Positions 19,266 through 29,025 are shown, counted from the stretch's first letter. The stretch: 64,000 nucleotides of DNA from Massilia sp. W12 (GCF_037300705.1 NZ_CP147776.1:6072892-6136891), one strand, 5' to 3'. The notes: generated by a model from the letters alone, not told the origin. Numbers and translations: made by a program.

Positions 19266-19488
19266 CCCGCACACGCAAGGGCAGGCCGGCCACCTGCACC
19301 AATTGGCCGGCGCGGATTTTGGCGGTTTTGCGCAATTCCTGCGCGCCATCCACCGACACCGCGCCGCTCGCCACCAGCACCTTGCCGGCGCCGCCGCTAT
19401 CAACCACGCCGACCAGCTTCAATAACTGGTTTAATTCCACGAACTCCCCATCCAGCAGGAAAACTTCTTCACTTGCGGCTTTTGCCAT
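19252..19488 (-). CDS. S4-domain RNA-binding protein (YbcJ-like)
   Basis: A 78-residue stand-alone S4 domain protein. The stretch ELNQLLKLVGVVDSGGAGKVLVASGAVSVDGA matches the S4 fold with the YbcJ-type GGxxK insertion, and it continues into a basic RKTAKIRAGQ strand. It is probably an RNA-binding factor for ribosome or tRNA work. Its ATG overlaps the stop codon of the upstream binding-protein gene (TAATG), so the two are likely translationally coupled. Confidence 0.85.
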   Translation of the reverse strand: MAKAASEEVFLLDGEFVELNQLLKLVGVVDSGGAGKVLVASGAVSVDGAQELRKTAKIRAGQLVQVAGLPLRVRVKQS

Positions 19489-20591
19489 TATTTACCCCAG
19501 ATTTTTTTGTACTCATTGCGGTAGCCATTGTCGGGGTCAAAGTAGTTCGCCTTGCCGCCATTGAACACCATGTTTTGCTGTGTCACCACATATGCCGGCG
19601 GGCTGTACAAGCTCGGTTTTTCTTTGGCGAATGCGCGGTTGAGTTCGTCGATCAATTGCCAGGCTTGCATATTCACAGGCTCCGGCACTGTGCCGAATTG
19701 CAATTTTTGATTGCGGATACGCTTGTACGCGCTCTCCACCCCGCTGCCGGCTGAGAGGGTATGCATGTCTTTGACTTCGGCCAGCGGCGCTTCCGAGGTC
19801 GGGCCGGTCATGGCGTCGATATACATATCATTCACCACAATGGTGTGAGTCCAACGCTTGCCATGCTGCTTGGCCATATTCGTCAACATCAGCGGGATTT
19901 TTTCATTCGCCGCCATCAAGGGAATTTCTTCCAGCGCCAGCACGCTGCAGGTTTGGCATTGCTTGATGGTCTCTACCACTTCATTCGATTTGGCGACCGA
20001 GTACAGCTGGTTCGGGTTGGTCACAATCACCACCCCGGCCTTACCGTTCGATTCCAGCACCGAGAGCAAGGCCGCGCTCTGGCCGACATCTTTGGGATCG
20101 GTGCCGATATTGGTAAACAGATTATCGGTCGGCCCCAGTTTATTGGAAGCGTGCCAGCCGACCACCGGGATTTTTGCGGATTGAATCTCTTTTTCCACAT
20201 CCTTGGCGTTCAAACCGGCCAAAATCAAGCCATCCGGTTTCAGAGCCATGGCGCGGGCAAACGCATCAGCCCGCTTATAAGGCAGGCTCCAGGTGTCCAT
20301 ATGATGTAATTCCCAGCCGGCGGCAGAGGCGGCTTCTTTTAAGCCACGGTGCAGCGCCTGGATACTGGTATCGCGCATATCCGACGTGATCAGAATGATG
20401 CGCTGCGCTTTGCCCGGCATTTTCGGGCCGCTGGTTGGCCCGTCCCATTTGTTTTTGAAGGCCATCGATTTGGCGATGCGCGCATTGGCGCGGCTGACAA
20501 AAAGTGCAGGACTTTCTTGGGCCTGAACATAAGCAGGCAGGCTGCCTGCCGCAAGCACAAAGGCGATTACTCCGGTAAGTGTCTTTTTCAT
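19488..20591 (-). CDS. Periplasmic type-1 (sugar-type) binding protein
   Basis: A 367-residue exported protein with a signal peptide (MKKTLTGVIAFVLAAGSLPAYVQA, about 1-24). The rest has the two-lobe pattern of periplasmic binding protein fold I: IILITSDMRDTSIQALHRGLKEAA, then KPDGLILAG, PVVGWHASN and TIVVNDMYIDAMTGP. This resembles ribose/xylose-type receptors. No ABC permease or ATPase gene is adjacent, so it may serve a distant transporter or a sensor such as a diguanylate cyclase. The ATG at 20591 is chosen because the signal peptide begins there. Confidence 0.8.
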   Translation of the reverse strand: MKKTLTGVIAFVLAAGSLPAYVQAQESPALFVSRANARIAKSMAFKNKWDGPTSGPKMPGKAQRIILITSDMRDTSIQALHRGLKEAASAAGWELHHMDTWSLPYKRADAFARAMALKPDGLILAGLNAKDVEKEIQSAKIPVVGWHASNKLGPTDNLFTNIGTDPKDVGQSAALLSVLESNGKAGVVIVTNPNQLYSVAKSNEVVETIKQCQTCSVLALEEIPLMAANEKIPLMLTNMAKQHGKRWTHTIVVNDMYIDAMTGPTSEAPLAEVKDMHTLSAGSGVESAYKRIRNQKLQFGTVPEPVNMQAWQLIDELNRAFAKEKPSLYSPPAYVVTQQNMVFNGGKANYFDPDNGYRNEYKKIWGK

Positions 20592-20837
20592 ATCAAACTC
20601 GGCGCTTATATACCAAAACGGCAATCAAGGCAGGAAATGCCCGACAAGCCAGGAGACAAATGGCCTGTGCATACATATTCCCAGAAAAACTTGCTGGCAG
20701 TCAACAATAATATATTGCGTGCCCATTTCATGCATATTTCAGCTGTTTGGAGATGGAAATGGCATATTTCACTGATTCCGGCGGATATGCCAAAGCCGGC
20801 CTGCGTATGGCATATTCCCGCAATTGTTCCTTAATGG

Positions 20838-21215
20838 TCAAGGTTTTATTGATAGCAACCATTCTTCCAAACCGTCAACAGGACGGGCGATGCGCGCCTG
20901 TCCTGCATATAGCACAAGAGGGCGTTGCAGCAGGATCGGATGTTGCGCTAAGGCGTCAAGCAGGGCGGCGGCGTCAGCATCCTGTAAATGCAATGCGGCG
21001 TAAGGCTCTTCGTTGTTGCGCAACATGGCGCGCACATCCGTGGTTCCTGCCGCCATCAACGCTTGCGCCAGGGTGTCCAGGGTGGCGCGCGACGGCGCCT
21101 GCTTTAAATATTCGATGACGTTCAGGTTTTCCTGATGCCGTTGGCAAAAATCCTGTAATACGGAGAGCGCTTCGCGCGATTTGGAGCAACGGGGATTATG
21201 GTAAAGCGTGATCAT
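20838..21215 (-). CDS. arsC: ArsC-family arsenate reductase-like protein
   Basis: A 125-residue thioredoxin-fold protein of the glutaredoxin-linked ArsC/Spx family. The active Cys10 is in YHNPRCSKSR, and the C-terminal RPLVLYAGQARIARP motif carries Arg positions that bind arsenate in ArsC. It reduces arsenate to arsenite if the family role holds. There is no arsR or arsB next to it. Its ATG overlaps the stop of the preceding GGDEF-EAL gene (ATGA), so it is expressed with that gene. A YffB-like role cannot be ruled out. Confidence 0.85.
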   Translation of the reverse strand: MITLYHNPRCSKSREALSVLQDFCQRHQENLNVIEYLKQAPSRATLDTLAQALMAAGTTDVRAMLRNNEEPYAALHLQDADAAALLDALAQHPILLQRPLVLYAGQARIARPVDGLEEWLLSIKP

Positions 21216-24200
21216 GCCTGTCCTGTTTCTGTGGGCGGCTGTGCTTGCTGATGCGCTTGGGCAAAGGCAATAAAATCGATTAAGGGCAAGGGCCGGGCGA
21301 AATAATAACCCTGCGCTTCATCGCAGCCGCGATTGCGTAAAAACTCGCATTGTGCCGCGCTTTCCACCCCTTCTGCAATCACTTCCAGTCCCAGCGAATG
21401 CGCCAGTGCAATGGTGGCGGAAACAATCACGGCATCATTCGGGTCAGTTTCGATGTCTTTAACGAAACTCCGGTCGATTTTGATGCGGTCAATCGCAAAC
21501 AATTTTAAATACGAGAGGGAAGAATAACCTGTGCCGAAATCATCAATCGCGACTTGAATGCCGCGTTGCCGCAAGGCGCGCAATAATTCGCGCGTTTGCT
21601 CCGGGTCGCTCATGGCGGCGGTTTCGGTGATTTCCATCTCCAGTTTTTCACCCGCCACCCCGGCTTGCGTCAATAATCGATCCAGCACCGGCACCAGACT
21701 GCTGATTTGGCATTGGCGCGCCGACAAATTCAAGGCCAGGCGCAGATGTTCGAGCGGTGTGTTTTGCCAGGAGGCGATGAGTTGGATTGCGCGTTGCAAA
21801 ACCCATTCGCCGAGCGGGTGGATCAGTGCGGAATCTTCCGCCACCGGAATGAATTTGTCCGGCGGCACCAAGCCCAGGTCGGGGTGGCGCCAGCGGATCA
21901 GCGCTTCGGCCCCGATCAGGCGCTTGTTTTGCAAATCAATTTGCGGCTGCAAAAACAGCTCAAATTCCTGGTGTTCCAATGCTTCCCACAGGCGGTTTTC
22001 CAGCATCAGGCGTTCATGCGTGGCGCTGTTCATATCCGGTGAAAAGAATTGGAAATTGCCGCGCCCCTGCGCTTTAGCGGCATACATCGCCATATCCGCA
22101 TTTTTCAACAGGGTTTTGACATCTTCTCCATCATTCGGATACATCGCAATCCCGACCGAAGCCCCGCTGTGCAGCGTCAGTCCGTGCAGAATATACGGCA
22201 TGGACAGACTTTGGACGATACGGTTGGCGACCATGGTGACATGATCAGGGCTGTGCTGTTCGGGCAGGATGCAAATGAATTCATCGCCGCCGAAACGGGC
22301 GATGGTGTCGGCTTCGCGCACCGATTCCTGCAGGCGCTTGGCGACTTCAAGCAAAAACAGGTCGCCTACCTGATGGCCTTGCGTGTCGTTGATTTTTTTG
22401 AAGTGATCGATGTCAATGAACATCACCGCCACGGATTGCCGGTTGCGGCGTGAAATCGAGAGCAATTGCTCCAGCCGCAGATTGAGCGTGATGCGATTGG
22501 CCAGACCGGTGAGCGGATCGTGATGCGCCAGGTGGTGGATTTTTTCCTGCGCGCGCTGCTGCTCGGTCAAGTCACGCATCACGCAGACATAAAACATATC
22601 GCGCGGCAGTGACACCTGGCTGATCGCCAAGGCCAGCGGAAAGGTATGGCCGTTGGCGTGGCGTCCGGTAAACAGCAATTCCTGGCCTTGATTGCGTTGA
22701 AAGTTATCAAGCAGCTGTTCCATACTGCCGCGCCCCTCATGCACCAGCAGATCGCACATTTCTTTATTCGATACGCCTTCTTCCGGGATGCCGAACAGGG
22801 TGCGGGCCGCCTGGTTGGCGGAGATCAATTGACAGTTTGGACTGACTTGTAAAATAGCGTCAGTAGCGTGATGCAAAATCGCTTTTAATCTGGCTTCCCG
22901 ATCTTGCAAATGCGCGGTGCGCTCCTGCACCAGCTCGTAGGTGCGCGCCTGTTCGCCGCTCAGAATCAGCATGGTGCAATTGATCACGCCGGTAATGCTC
23001 AGACACAGCACCAGTACAATCCAGCTCTCCCAGCCGCTATTTTGTTTGAAATAGTTCTGATCAGCGTTGATGCGGATTTCAAGTTTGCGGTCTGCCAACT
23101 TGATCTGCGAAATAAAGTCGTCAGATCCAGGCGTTTGCAGTGTGTCGAGAATAATAAACGGGCGCCCAGCCTCGCTCAGATCGCTCAGCCGCAGCTTGTA
23201 ATGGGTGTATTGGGCTTGCTTGAAAATCTGCGAGATCCAGGTGTCCATGTCCAGCGCCAGACCGAGCACGCCGACCACTTGGCCGGGGGCGTATTCGCGG
23301 GTGCGGTTTTGATGCGGATAGACCGCCACATGCATCCACTGCAACCAGGGAACTATGCGCACCCCATTCAAATGCGTCGGACAGGCGGTGACTGATTTGC
23401 TGCTGATGGCTTTGTTCATGCTGGCGGCGTGTTCCTTGTCGCTCAACATGTCTTTCCCCAGTATTTGCCGGTTCCTGCCTGTCGGGTTCAGATATGTGAT
23501 CGGCAGCAGGAAGGCGCTTTGATTATTTTTGGAATGCACTTGAAACGGTGCGCCCAGTTCCGCGCTGATGCGCTGCTCCGTGGCGCTCAGCTCGTCCTGA
23601 CGCAAATGCGGCGCCCAATACAGCTGGAATACTTCCGGGTGCTGGGACAGCCATTTTTTGGCAAAGAAATCAAAGTCGGATTGCGAAATCTCGTGGTCGT
23701 CATCATCAAAAATCGAGGTGGAGACCGACAGAAAACGCTCATGCTCACCCAATCGGGCTTGAATATTGTCGCTGATTTTTTGCGCATGCAAATGCACCTG
23801 GCGCAAGGTTTGCTCATGTTCCCAATGCCGGGTTTTGTCGTAAATCAGCGCGGATATCAGGAGGCCGGTGCATAAGACTGCGCCGATCAAGGTGCGGCGG
23901 CGGCGCCAGAGTTGTTGCGGTTGGCCCAGCCACAGCCAGCACAGCGGCGCCATCAGCAAGATGCCGATCGAATCGCCGGCCCACCACGCGCTCCAATTGC
24001 TCATCAGCGTATCAGCAGGAATCAGCCGCAATGCAATTAAAGAGCCGACGCTGATGCTGGAGGAAATCAGACATATCAGTGGAATCACGCCCAAAAAAAT
24101 CAGGACATCGTGCACATTGCCCAGATCGGCCTTGATTTTACGCAGCAAAATCGAGGCCCCGGCCCAGGCTTGCAAGGTGCAGGCGACAGTCACCAGCAGG

Positions 24201-24472
24201 GCGCCAATCACGCTGATCAGGTTGAGGCCCTGGTGATCAGCGGCCTGGCTCAGATTCAAAAACAGTGCGCCCAGAAACACCCCGGGCAACCAGCGCAAAC
24301 GACTGCTGAAAGCGCAGGCCAGGGCTAAGCCGGCAGGCGGGAAAATCGGGCTGGCGTAGCCGGGCGGCAATGCCAGCATCAAAGCCAGGCGTCCCAGCAG
24401 AAAATAGCCGACGGCCAGCAAAAAAATGCCGGCTGCATCCTGTTTCAGCGTTTGCCTGCCCGGTGTTTCCAT
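21212..24472 (-). CDS. MASE1-CHASE-PAS-GGDEF-EAL cyclic-di-GMP protein
   Basis: A 1086-residue membrane signalling protein. The N-terminal ~300 residues hold many hydrophobic helices of MASE1 type. A periplasmic CHASE-like sensor follows (about 220-480), ended by another membrane helix (SWIVLVLCLSITGVINC). Next come a PAS domain (about 535-640), a GGDEF domain with intact FGGDEF near 727, and an EAL domain with EALIRWRHPD near 858 and DDFGTGYSSLSYL later. Both catalytic signatures look intact, so it could make and degrade cyclic-di-GMP. The pilus and secretion systems nearby are typical targets, but no direct link is shown. Confidence 0.93.
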   Translation of the reverse strand: METPGRQTLKQDAAGIFLLAVGYFLLGRLALMLALPPGYASPIFPPAGLALACAFSSRLRWLPGVFLGALFLNLSQAADHQGLNLISVIGALLVTVACTLQAWAGASILLRKIKADLGNVHDVLIFLGVIPLICLISSSISVGSLIALRLIPADTLMSNWSAWWAGDSIGILLMAPLCWLWLGQPQQLWRRRRTLIGAVLCTGLLISALIYDKTRHWEHEQTLRQVHLHAQKISDNIQARLGEHERFLSVSTSIFDDDDHEISQSDFDFFAKKWLSQHPEVFQLYWAPHLRQDELSATEQRISAELGAPFQVHSKNNQSAFLLPITYLNPTGRNRQILGKDMLSDKEHAASMNKAISSKSVTACPTHLNGVRIVPWLQWMHVAVYPHQNRTREYAPGQVVGVLGLALDMDTWISQIFKQAQYTHYKLRLSDLSEAGRPFIILDTLQTPGSDDFISQIKLADRKLEIRINADQNYFKQNSGWESWIVLVLCLSITGVINCTMLILSGEQARTYELVQERTAHLQDREARLKAILHHATDAILQVSPNCQLISANQAARTLFGIPEEGVSNKEMCDLLVHEGRGSMEQLLDNFQRNQGQELLFTGRHANGHTFPLALAISQVSLPRDMFYVCVMRDLTEQQRAQEKIHHLAHHDPLTGLANRITLNLRLEQLLSISRRNRQSVAVMFIDIDHFKKINDTQGHQVGDLFLLEVAKRLQESVREADTIARFGGDEFICILPEQHSPDHVTMVANRIVQSLSMPYILHGLTLHSGASVGIAMYPNDGEDVKTLLKNADMAMYAAKAQGRGNFQFFSPDMNSATHERLMLENRLWEALEHQEFELFLQPQIDLQNKRLIGAEALIRWRHPDLGLVPPDKFIPVAEDSALIHPLGEWVLQRAIQLIASWQNTPLEHLRLALNLSARQCQISSLVPVLDRLLTQAGVAGEKLEMEITETAAMSDPEQTRELLRALRQRGIQVAIDDFGTGYSSLSYLKLFAIDRIKIDRSFVKDIETDPNDAVIVSATIALAHSLGLEVIAEGVESAAQCEFLRNRGCDEAQGYYFARPLPLIDFIAFAQAHQQAQPPTETGQA

Positions 24473-24632
24473 CTGCCGCCTTTACAAATATGCGTTGGAT
24501 AGGAGAAACCGGCTTTGCAGCAAACAGGAACGCAGCCGGTATGCGTTTGACTCGCCACTTGATTCTAACGAAAAAGCAGGCTGACTGCTTGTTCTGGCGC
24601 AACACTTTGCGGTTGTCTGGCAACAGATCATG

Positions 24633-26483
24633 CTAATTCATGCAGCTTGGCGCATCATTGCTTTCCAATACGCGGATCCGGCCTTGAATCGGCGGCACTT
24701 CTTCGGTGTCGATCCAGACATCAAGCACCGTGGGGCCGTCGCGTGTGCAAATCGCTTCAATGTCCAGCCGCGCCATATCCTGCGGCGAGCGGATCGTAAT
24801 CCCCTGCGCACCGTAGGCGCGCGCCTGCATCGCGAAATCCACCACCGGCAGGGCGAATGCGGTTTGTTCGGCGCGGCGCAAACGTTGCGCATGTTTCACC
24901 ATGCCCAGCGCGTGGTCATTCAACACCACAAACACCACATTCAGACGCTCGGCCACCGCCACAGTGACTTCCTGCCCGTTCATCAGCATGCTGCCATCGC
25001 CGGAAATGCAAATCACCACTTGGCTGCGGTCAGCCATAGCGGCCCCGATCGCCGCGCCGATCGCCCACCCCATCGGTGCAAAGCTGTGCGTCAGACGCAG
25101 CCAGCCGGCATCTGCTTTGCGCCTGCCGCCGACGCCTGCGCGCTCGGTTTGCAGGCGGCGCTCGCGCAAGCGCCGGTCATGCGGATGCAGGCAGTGAATG
25201 GCCCAGGCCACGCTGTTGCCGGCATCGGCAAAAAACCGTGCGCCATAGGGGAACAGCCGTCCCAGATCATGCATTAAGCGTTGCGGCAAAATCGGGGTTT
25301 GATCGAGATGATATTTGCGCGGATAGCGCGCCAGATTCGATTGAATAATCGCCTCAGTCGCCTGCAGCGGGCGGAAATGCTCGCCATCGGATTTGGCGTC
25401 ATGCGCTTGCTGGCTGCGCAAATGCGGCGTGGAGTAAGTGAATTCAATCAGGCGTTTGAAAATGGCCAGAATGCGGCCCCGGATATGCAGGCGCGCCATC
25501 GGCGTGCGTGCAAAATGCTCCTCGATTTCCTCCACATGAATCATGCGTGCGTTCAGCAGGCTGTCGCTCCAGCCATCTGTGTCCCATTCACACATACCGG
25601 TGCCAACTGCGATGATCACATCGACGCTCGGATCGCGCAGCGTGGCGCTGGCCAGATTATGGCCGGCAAAGCCGAATACGCCACGGAACTGACGGTGACA
25701 GGGATTGATCAAGCCTTTGCCGTCCGGGGTGGCGATGATTTGCGCCCCGGTCATTTCCACGAATTGCAAAATCGGCTGCATCGCCTCAGTGCAACCGCCG
25801 CCGATCAGCAGCACCACATTCGCCGCTTTGGCCAGAATGCTGCGCAAGTCTTGAATCGCGGCCTCATCCAGCGCATCCGGCTGTTGCAACAGACGGCGTA
25901 AATCGAAGGAAGGTTTGCTCAATCCGGTTTTGCTGCGCATCACGTCAGATGGCAAACTCAAATGCACCGGCCCGCGCGGATTGGCTAAGGCGCGTTGCAG
26001 CGCTGACACCAGCTTAGGCTCCAATTGCGCCGGGTGCGATAACAGCGAGTTATAGCGGGTGCAGGCTTGAAACATGGTCAGGATATTCACCCCGGTGCAG
26101 GCGGATTCCTGCAGCGGGTGTTTGCCAAAGGTGGGCAGCGCCGGCTGTCCGGTCAAAACCAGCAGCGGGATATTATTGTCATATGCGCTGGCCACCCCGG
26201 TCAGCAGATTGGTGGCGCCGGGGCCGGACGTGGAGCAGCATACCCCCAATCCCATTGTGTCCCGCGCGTAACCATCGGCCATGAAGGCGGCCCCGGTTTC
26301 ATGCCGCGCCAGCACATGGCGCACGCCGCCGCGCTGACTGCTGCGCGCCATAGCGTTATACAGGGGTTCGATCACCCCGCCGGGCACGCCAAACACATAA
26401 CGCACCCCTAATTGTTCCAGATAAGCGACTAACAGATCGGCGACATCAAGGCCGTGTTCTGTCTGTGGCGGATGTTGCTGCAT
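24633..26483 (-). CDS. Acetolactate synthase-like thiamine diphosphate enzyme
   Basis: A 616-residue TPP-dependent enzyme with three domains: an N-terminal PYR domain with catalytic Glu62 (ARHETGAAFMADGYA), a central domain (LLIGGGCTEAM), and a C-terminal PP domain with the Mg/TPP motif GDGSMLMNGQE (near 493), ending in VVLNDHALGMV. It resembles acetolactate synthase large subunits, but there is no small-subunit gene next door and there is an Arg-rich insert near 435-460 (RRLRERRLQTERAGVGGRRK), so the substrate may differ. It could be a catabolic acetolactate synthase, a sulfoacetaldehyde or oxalyl-type decarboxylase, or similar. Confidence 0.85.
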   Translation of the reverse strand: MQQHPPQTEHGLDVADLLVAYLEQLGVRYVFGVPGGVIEPLYNAMARSSQRGGVRHVLARHETGAAFMADGYARDTMGLGVCCSTSGPGATNLLTGVASAYDNNIPLLVLTGQPALPTFGKHPLQESACTGVNILTMFQACTRYNSLLSHPAQLEPKLVSALQRALANPRGPVHLSLPSDVMRSKTGLSKPSFDLRRLLQQPDALDEAAIQDLRSILAKAANVVLLIGGGCTEAMQPILQFVEMTGAQIIATPDGKGLINPCHRQFRGVFGFAGHNLASATLRDPSVDVIIAVGTGMCEWDTDGWSDSLLNARMIHVEEIEEHFARTPMARLHIRGRILAIFKRLIEFTYSTPHLRSQQAHDAKSDGEHFRPLQATEAIIQSNLARYPRKYHLDQTPILPQRLMHDLGRLFPYGARFFADAGNSVAWAIHCLHPHDRRLRERRLQTERAGVGGRRKADAGWLRLTHSFAPMGWAIGAAIGAAMADRSQVVICISGDGSMLMNGQEVTVAVAERLNVVFVVLNDHALGMVKHAQRLRRAEQTAFALPVVDFAMQARAYGAQGITIRSPQDMARLDIEAICTRDGPTVLDVWIDTEEVPPIQGRIRVLESNDAPSCMN

Positions 26484-26790
26484 TCCAACTCTCCCAGATA
26501 CGACCGGAAACCGTGTCCCCGGTCCTGACCTGCCAATGGCGACGGCTATGGCGCGGTGCAGTATGAAGATGTTAGCAGAGGCAAGAATGGCGGCTGCCGT
26601 TTAGCGTGGGTAAAAAGCGACAGGACGCAACAGTAATTGAAAAAGGGAAAATTTAATCATCAGTTTGACAAAATTATCCAAGCGCCTGATGGAAAACAGA
26701 TAGCATGTCCCCGGGTAACAGGGCTGCGATGGGAAGGGAAGGAACAGGAAAATATTCAGGCCGGCGTTGCCGGCCTGAGCAAAAAACGGG
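26484..26790. other. Intergenic region
   Basis: 307 bases between the TPP enzyme gene and the phospholipase gene. Apart from the terminator at 26747-26777, nothing is seen. Confidence 0.5.
26747..26777 (-). terminator. Terminator of the phospholipase gene
   Basis: A perfect 9-base stem CAGGCCGGC / GCCGGCCTG with a 3-base loop at 26757-26777, followed on the minus strand by AATATTTTCC. It sits 14 bases past the stop of the phospholipase gene. The T tract is weak. Confidence 0.6.
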
Positions 26791-27837
26791 TCAGCGCAGG
26801 CGCTGATTCAAGCGGATGATGGTGTCAAGCAGGCCGGGGCCGGGAAAATCAGTGATCACGATGCCGCTATGCTGCAAGCCTTTGCGCTCAATGTATTCCT
26901 GGGTCAGCACATTGCTTCCTTCAAACGCGATGGTGCAAATGCCGATGAAGCAGGACACGCGCGGAAAATCAGGGTAGCTGTTTTTCCAGCCGGGGGTGGT
27001 CAAGCCGGTCGCCAGGCGCGGCGCGCTGGTGCCGGGACTGGAGTGGCCGCTCACCACAAAGTAGGGGAAAGAGCCGCCCGAGCCGGACAGGTAATTCAGG
27101 AAAAATGGCGGCACGGTGGTCGAATTGCGTTCCGCATTCGCGCTTTCCAACTGTGCTTTGATTTTTTCCCACTTGCTGTACAAATCCCAGTTGGTGCGCA
27201 GATGGTAGGCGTCTTGCGCATTCAGGCTGCCGTAATGCAGGCCCCAGTCAATCCCGGAGAAGTCGCGCAGCAGCACGATTTTGCCGCGCACCTCGCGCAG
27301 GGTGGGGATGTTGGCGCCGCGCCAGAAATATTGGCTGTAGCGCGCATCATTGGCGTAAGTGTTGAAAATCTGGGCAAAACTCATCGTCGTGTTGGCCGCT
27401 TCATATTCTTCTTTGACGCGCATCAACACGGTTTCGCCCGGATGTTCCGCCAGGAAGCGGGTCACGGCTTGCAGCACATCGTCATAATTTGCATGCTGAT
27501 ACACAAAGCCATGATGAATCGCAAATTTATTGTCGATGCGGCGGCAGCGGATATCCAGCATGCGCACGCCGGATTGCAATTGTTGCGGCAAAGACATGGA
27601 TTGGGTTTGCACCGCATCGCCGCCATAAAAAGACATGGTGTCGTGGGTGCCGGGGATGGACAGACGCGACAGCGGCAAATGGTCGGGCAGGGCGCGCATC
27701 CAGTCAGCTTGATTGGTTTTGACTTGCGCATCATGCGAATAGGCGGGGTGGTTGTGGCTGTAAGCGTCGCCGGCGGCCAGGCTGATGCCAAGCGTGAAGG
27801 CGCAAGCGGTCAGCAAGCGTGCAAAAATTCCGGACAT
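26791..27837 (-). CDS. Secreted phosphatidylinositol-specific phospholipase C-like protein
   Basis: A 348-residue exported protein with a signal peptide (about 1-26, ending GDAYS). The catalytic X-domain pattern of bacterial PI-PLC is clear: LSIPGTHDTMSFYGG with His65, SGVRMLDIRCRRIDNKFAIHHG with His108/His109, and IVLLRDFSG. Bacterial PI-PLC enzymes cleave inositol phospholipids without calcium and act on eukaryotic membranes or GPI anchors. Two Cys late in the chain (RVSCFIGICTIAFEG) may form a disulfide. It is transcribed alone. Confidence 0.88.
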   Translation of the reverse strand: MSGIFARLLTACAFTLGISLAAGDAYSHNHPAYSHDAQVKTNQADWMRALPDHLPLSRLSIPGTHDTMSFYGGDAVQTQSMSLPQQLQSGVRMLDIRCRRIDNKFAIHHGFVYQHANYDDVLQAVTRFLAEHPGETVLMRVKEEYEAANTTMSFAQIFNTYANDARYSQYFWRGANIPTLREVRGKIVLLRDFSGIDWGLHYGSLNAQDAYHLRTNWDLYSKWEKIKAQLESANAERNSTTVPPFFLNYLSGSGGSFPYFVVSGHSSPGTSAPRLATGLTTPGWKNSYPDFPRVSCFIGICTIAFEGSNVLTQEYIERKGLQHSGIVITDFPGPGLLDTIIRLNQRLR

Positions 27838-27976
27838 GGTTTTATCCTTCTTCTACAGAATGTGTGCGTTTGAAAGGGGGAGAAACTCACCGGACGGCGA
27901 GTGCTGACAATCTTAGCGCATGGGCACAAGCGGCGCCAATATTAAAAGCGAGGGCTTGCTCGGTTTTGTCGGCATA

Positions 27977-28255
27977 TCATCGCCCAAAGCGCCCCCGATA
28001 GCGGCTTTCAGTCTGCCAGCCGGCTTCGCCGTAACTATCGACAAAGCAGACTTTGACTTGCGCCATGCCGATGCTGGTGAAATACAGCCAGACCTCGGCA
28101 TCTTGCTTATCGCGTGTGATATACCAATGCGCATCGCCGCGCGCCAAGCCCCAGCTGCTGACGCGGCGCACCAGTAAATCAGCTTCACCGCGCGAGACCA
28201 GCGCGACCCGCAAATGCGCCTCGCCCATGGAAGAGGTTTGAAAGACACGCGCCAT
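27977..28255 (-). CDS. DUF6150-like small protein (septoil-knot type)
   Basis: 92 residues built of short beta-type repeats, each with a small-residue turn and an acidic or aromatic end (SMGEAHLRVALVSRGEADL, RVSSWGLARGDAHWYI, YFTSIGMAQVKVCFVDSYGEAGW). This repeat pattern matches what I recall of the DUF6150 / 7(1)-septoil knot family, of unknown function. The start at 28255 has a perfect AGGAGG; an upstream start would lack it. Confidence 0.65.
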   Translation of the reverse strand: MARVFQTSSMGEAHLRVALVSRGEADLLVRRVSSWGLARGDAHWYITRDKQDAEVWLYFTSIGMAQVKVCFVDSYGEAGWQTESRYRGRFGR

Positions 28256-28370
28256 ATGGCCTCCTGTCACAACATACCGGTATGAGGGTTGTAAAAAATC
28301 CATCTCGCATCCAGCCGGCATTTACCGTATCCTGCATAAAACAGCGATGCCGCCCGGCGTGGAGATGGAG

Positions 28371-28718
28371 ATGAGCGAAGACAACGATCCCCGGCTTGCC
28401 TTGCGCAATCAGGCGCATCAAGTGCAAATTATTCAACCCGAAGGCGCCAAACGCCCCATGCTCGGCACACGCGACCCGCAGGAAATTGAGCGCCGCCTGC
28501 AAGTGCTCAAGCAATGGGGGACGCCACAACATCCGGGGCGCAAAAAAGCGCTGCAGGCGATTGAACAAGCCTTGCCGCAGCGCACACAGACCATTTTGTC
28601 GCATCAATTGCCGCCAGCGCTGCAGCAGGAATTGAATGGAGGTGCGGGGCCGCTGTCAGAATCGCGCAAACATCAGCGCGATCCATACAGCGTTTGCTTG
28701 AATCAGCCGGATGAATGA
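28371..28718 (+). CDS. Hypothetical protein
   Basis: A 115-residue hydrophilic protein rich in Gln, Pro and Arg, not recognised. The middle contains DPQEIERRLQVLKQWGTPQHPGRKKA, which looks helical. The ATG at 28371 has GGAG six bases upstream. It is divergent from the DUF6150-like gene and convergent with the last gene of the T6SS series, so it is not part of that operon. Confidence 0.5.
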   Translation: MSEDNDPRLALRNQAHQVQIIQPEGAKRPMLGTRDPQEIERRLQVLKQWGTPQHPGRKKALQAIEQALPQRTQTILSHQLPPALQQELNGGAGPLSESRKHQRDPYSVCLNQPDE

Positions 28719-28728
28719 ACAGGGCGCG

Positions 28729-29025
28729 CTATTTTCGGCCAGCAAAGCGTTGACCTATGATTCTGGCGGAGTCTGGCGACAAATCGCGCCGGTGGGGTGC
28801 GCCGCCGCCAGTGCCATCAATTTTCTGACGCCACCTGCCTCTGGGGTGTTTATGCGCTTGCGCACTGCCTGCGACGTCGCCCAACGTCATCATTGCGGTA
28901 TTGCCGCGTTTGGATTGGCCGGCATGCACCAGGCCGGCAAGTTGGGGATGTATCGTATTTGCGCCTCCTTTGGTGGTGATGGTGGGTTGATCGCCGAATT
29001 TTGCATCTCGTTTGACTTTTGGCAT
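28729..29025 (-). CDS. Small basic hypothetical protein at the end of the T6SS series
   Basis: A 98-residue protein rich in Gly, Lys, Arg and His, preceded by a perfect AGGAGG. It reads in the same direction as the T6SS genes and lies 43 bases after the 356-residue nuclease-like gene. No family was recognised. An open frame of similar length exists on the opposite strand, but it lacks a comparable ribosome site. It could be an immunity or accessory protein for the preceding gene. Confidence 0.5.
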   Translation of the reverse strand: MPKVKRDAKFGDQPTITTKGGANTIHPQLAGLVHAGQSKRGNTAMMTLGDVAGSAQAHKHPRGRWRQKIDGTGGGAPHRRDLSPDSARIIGQRFAGRK

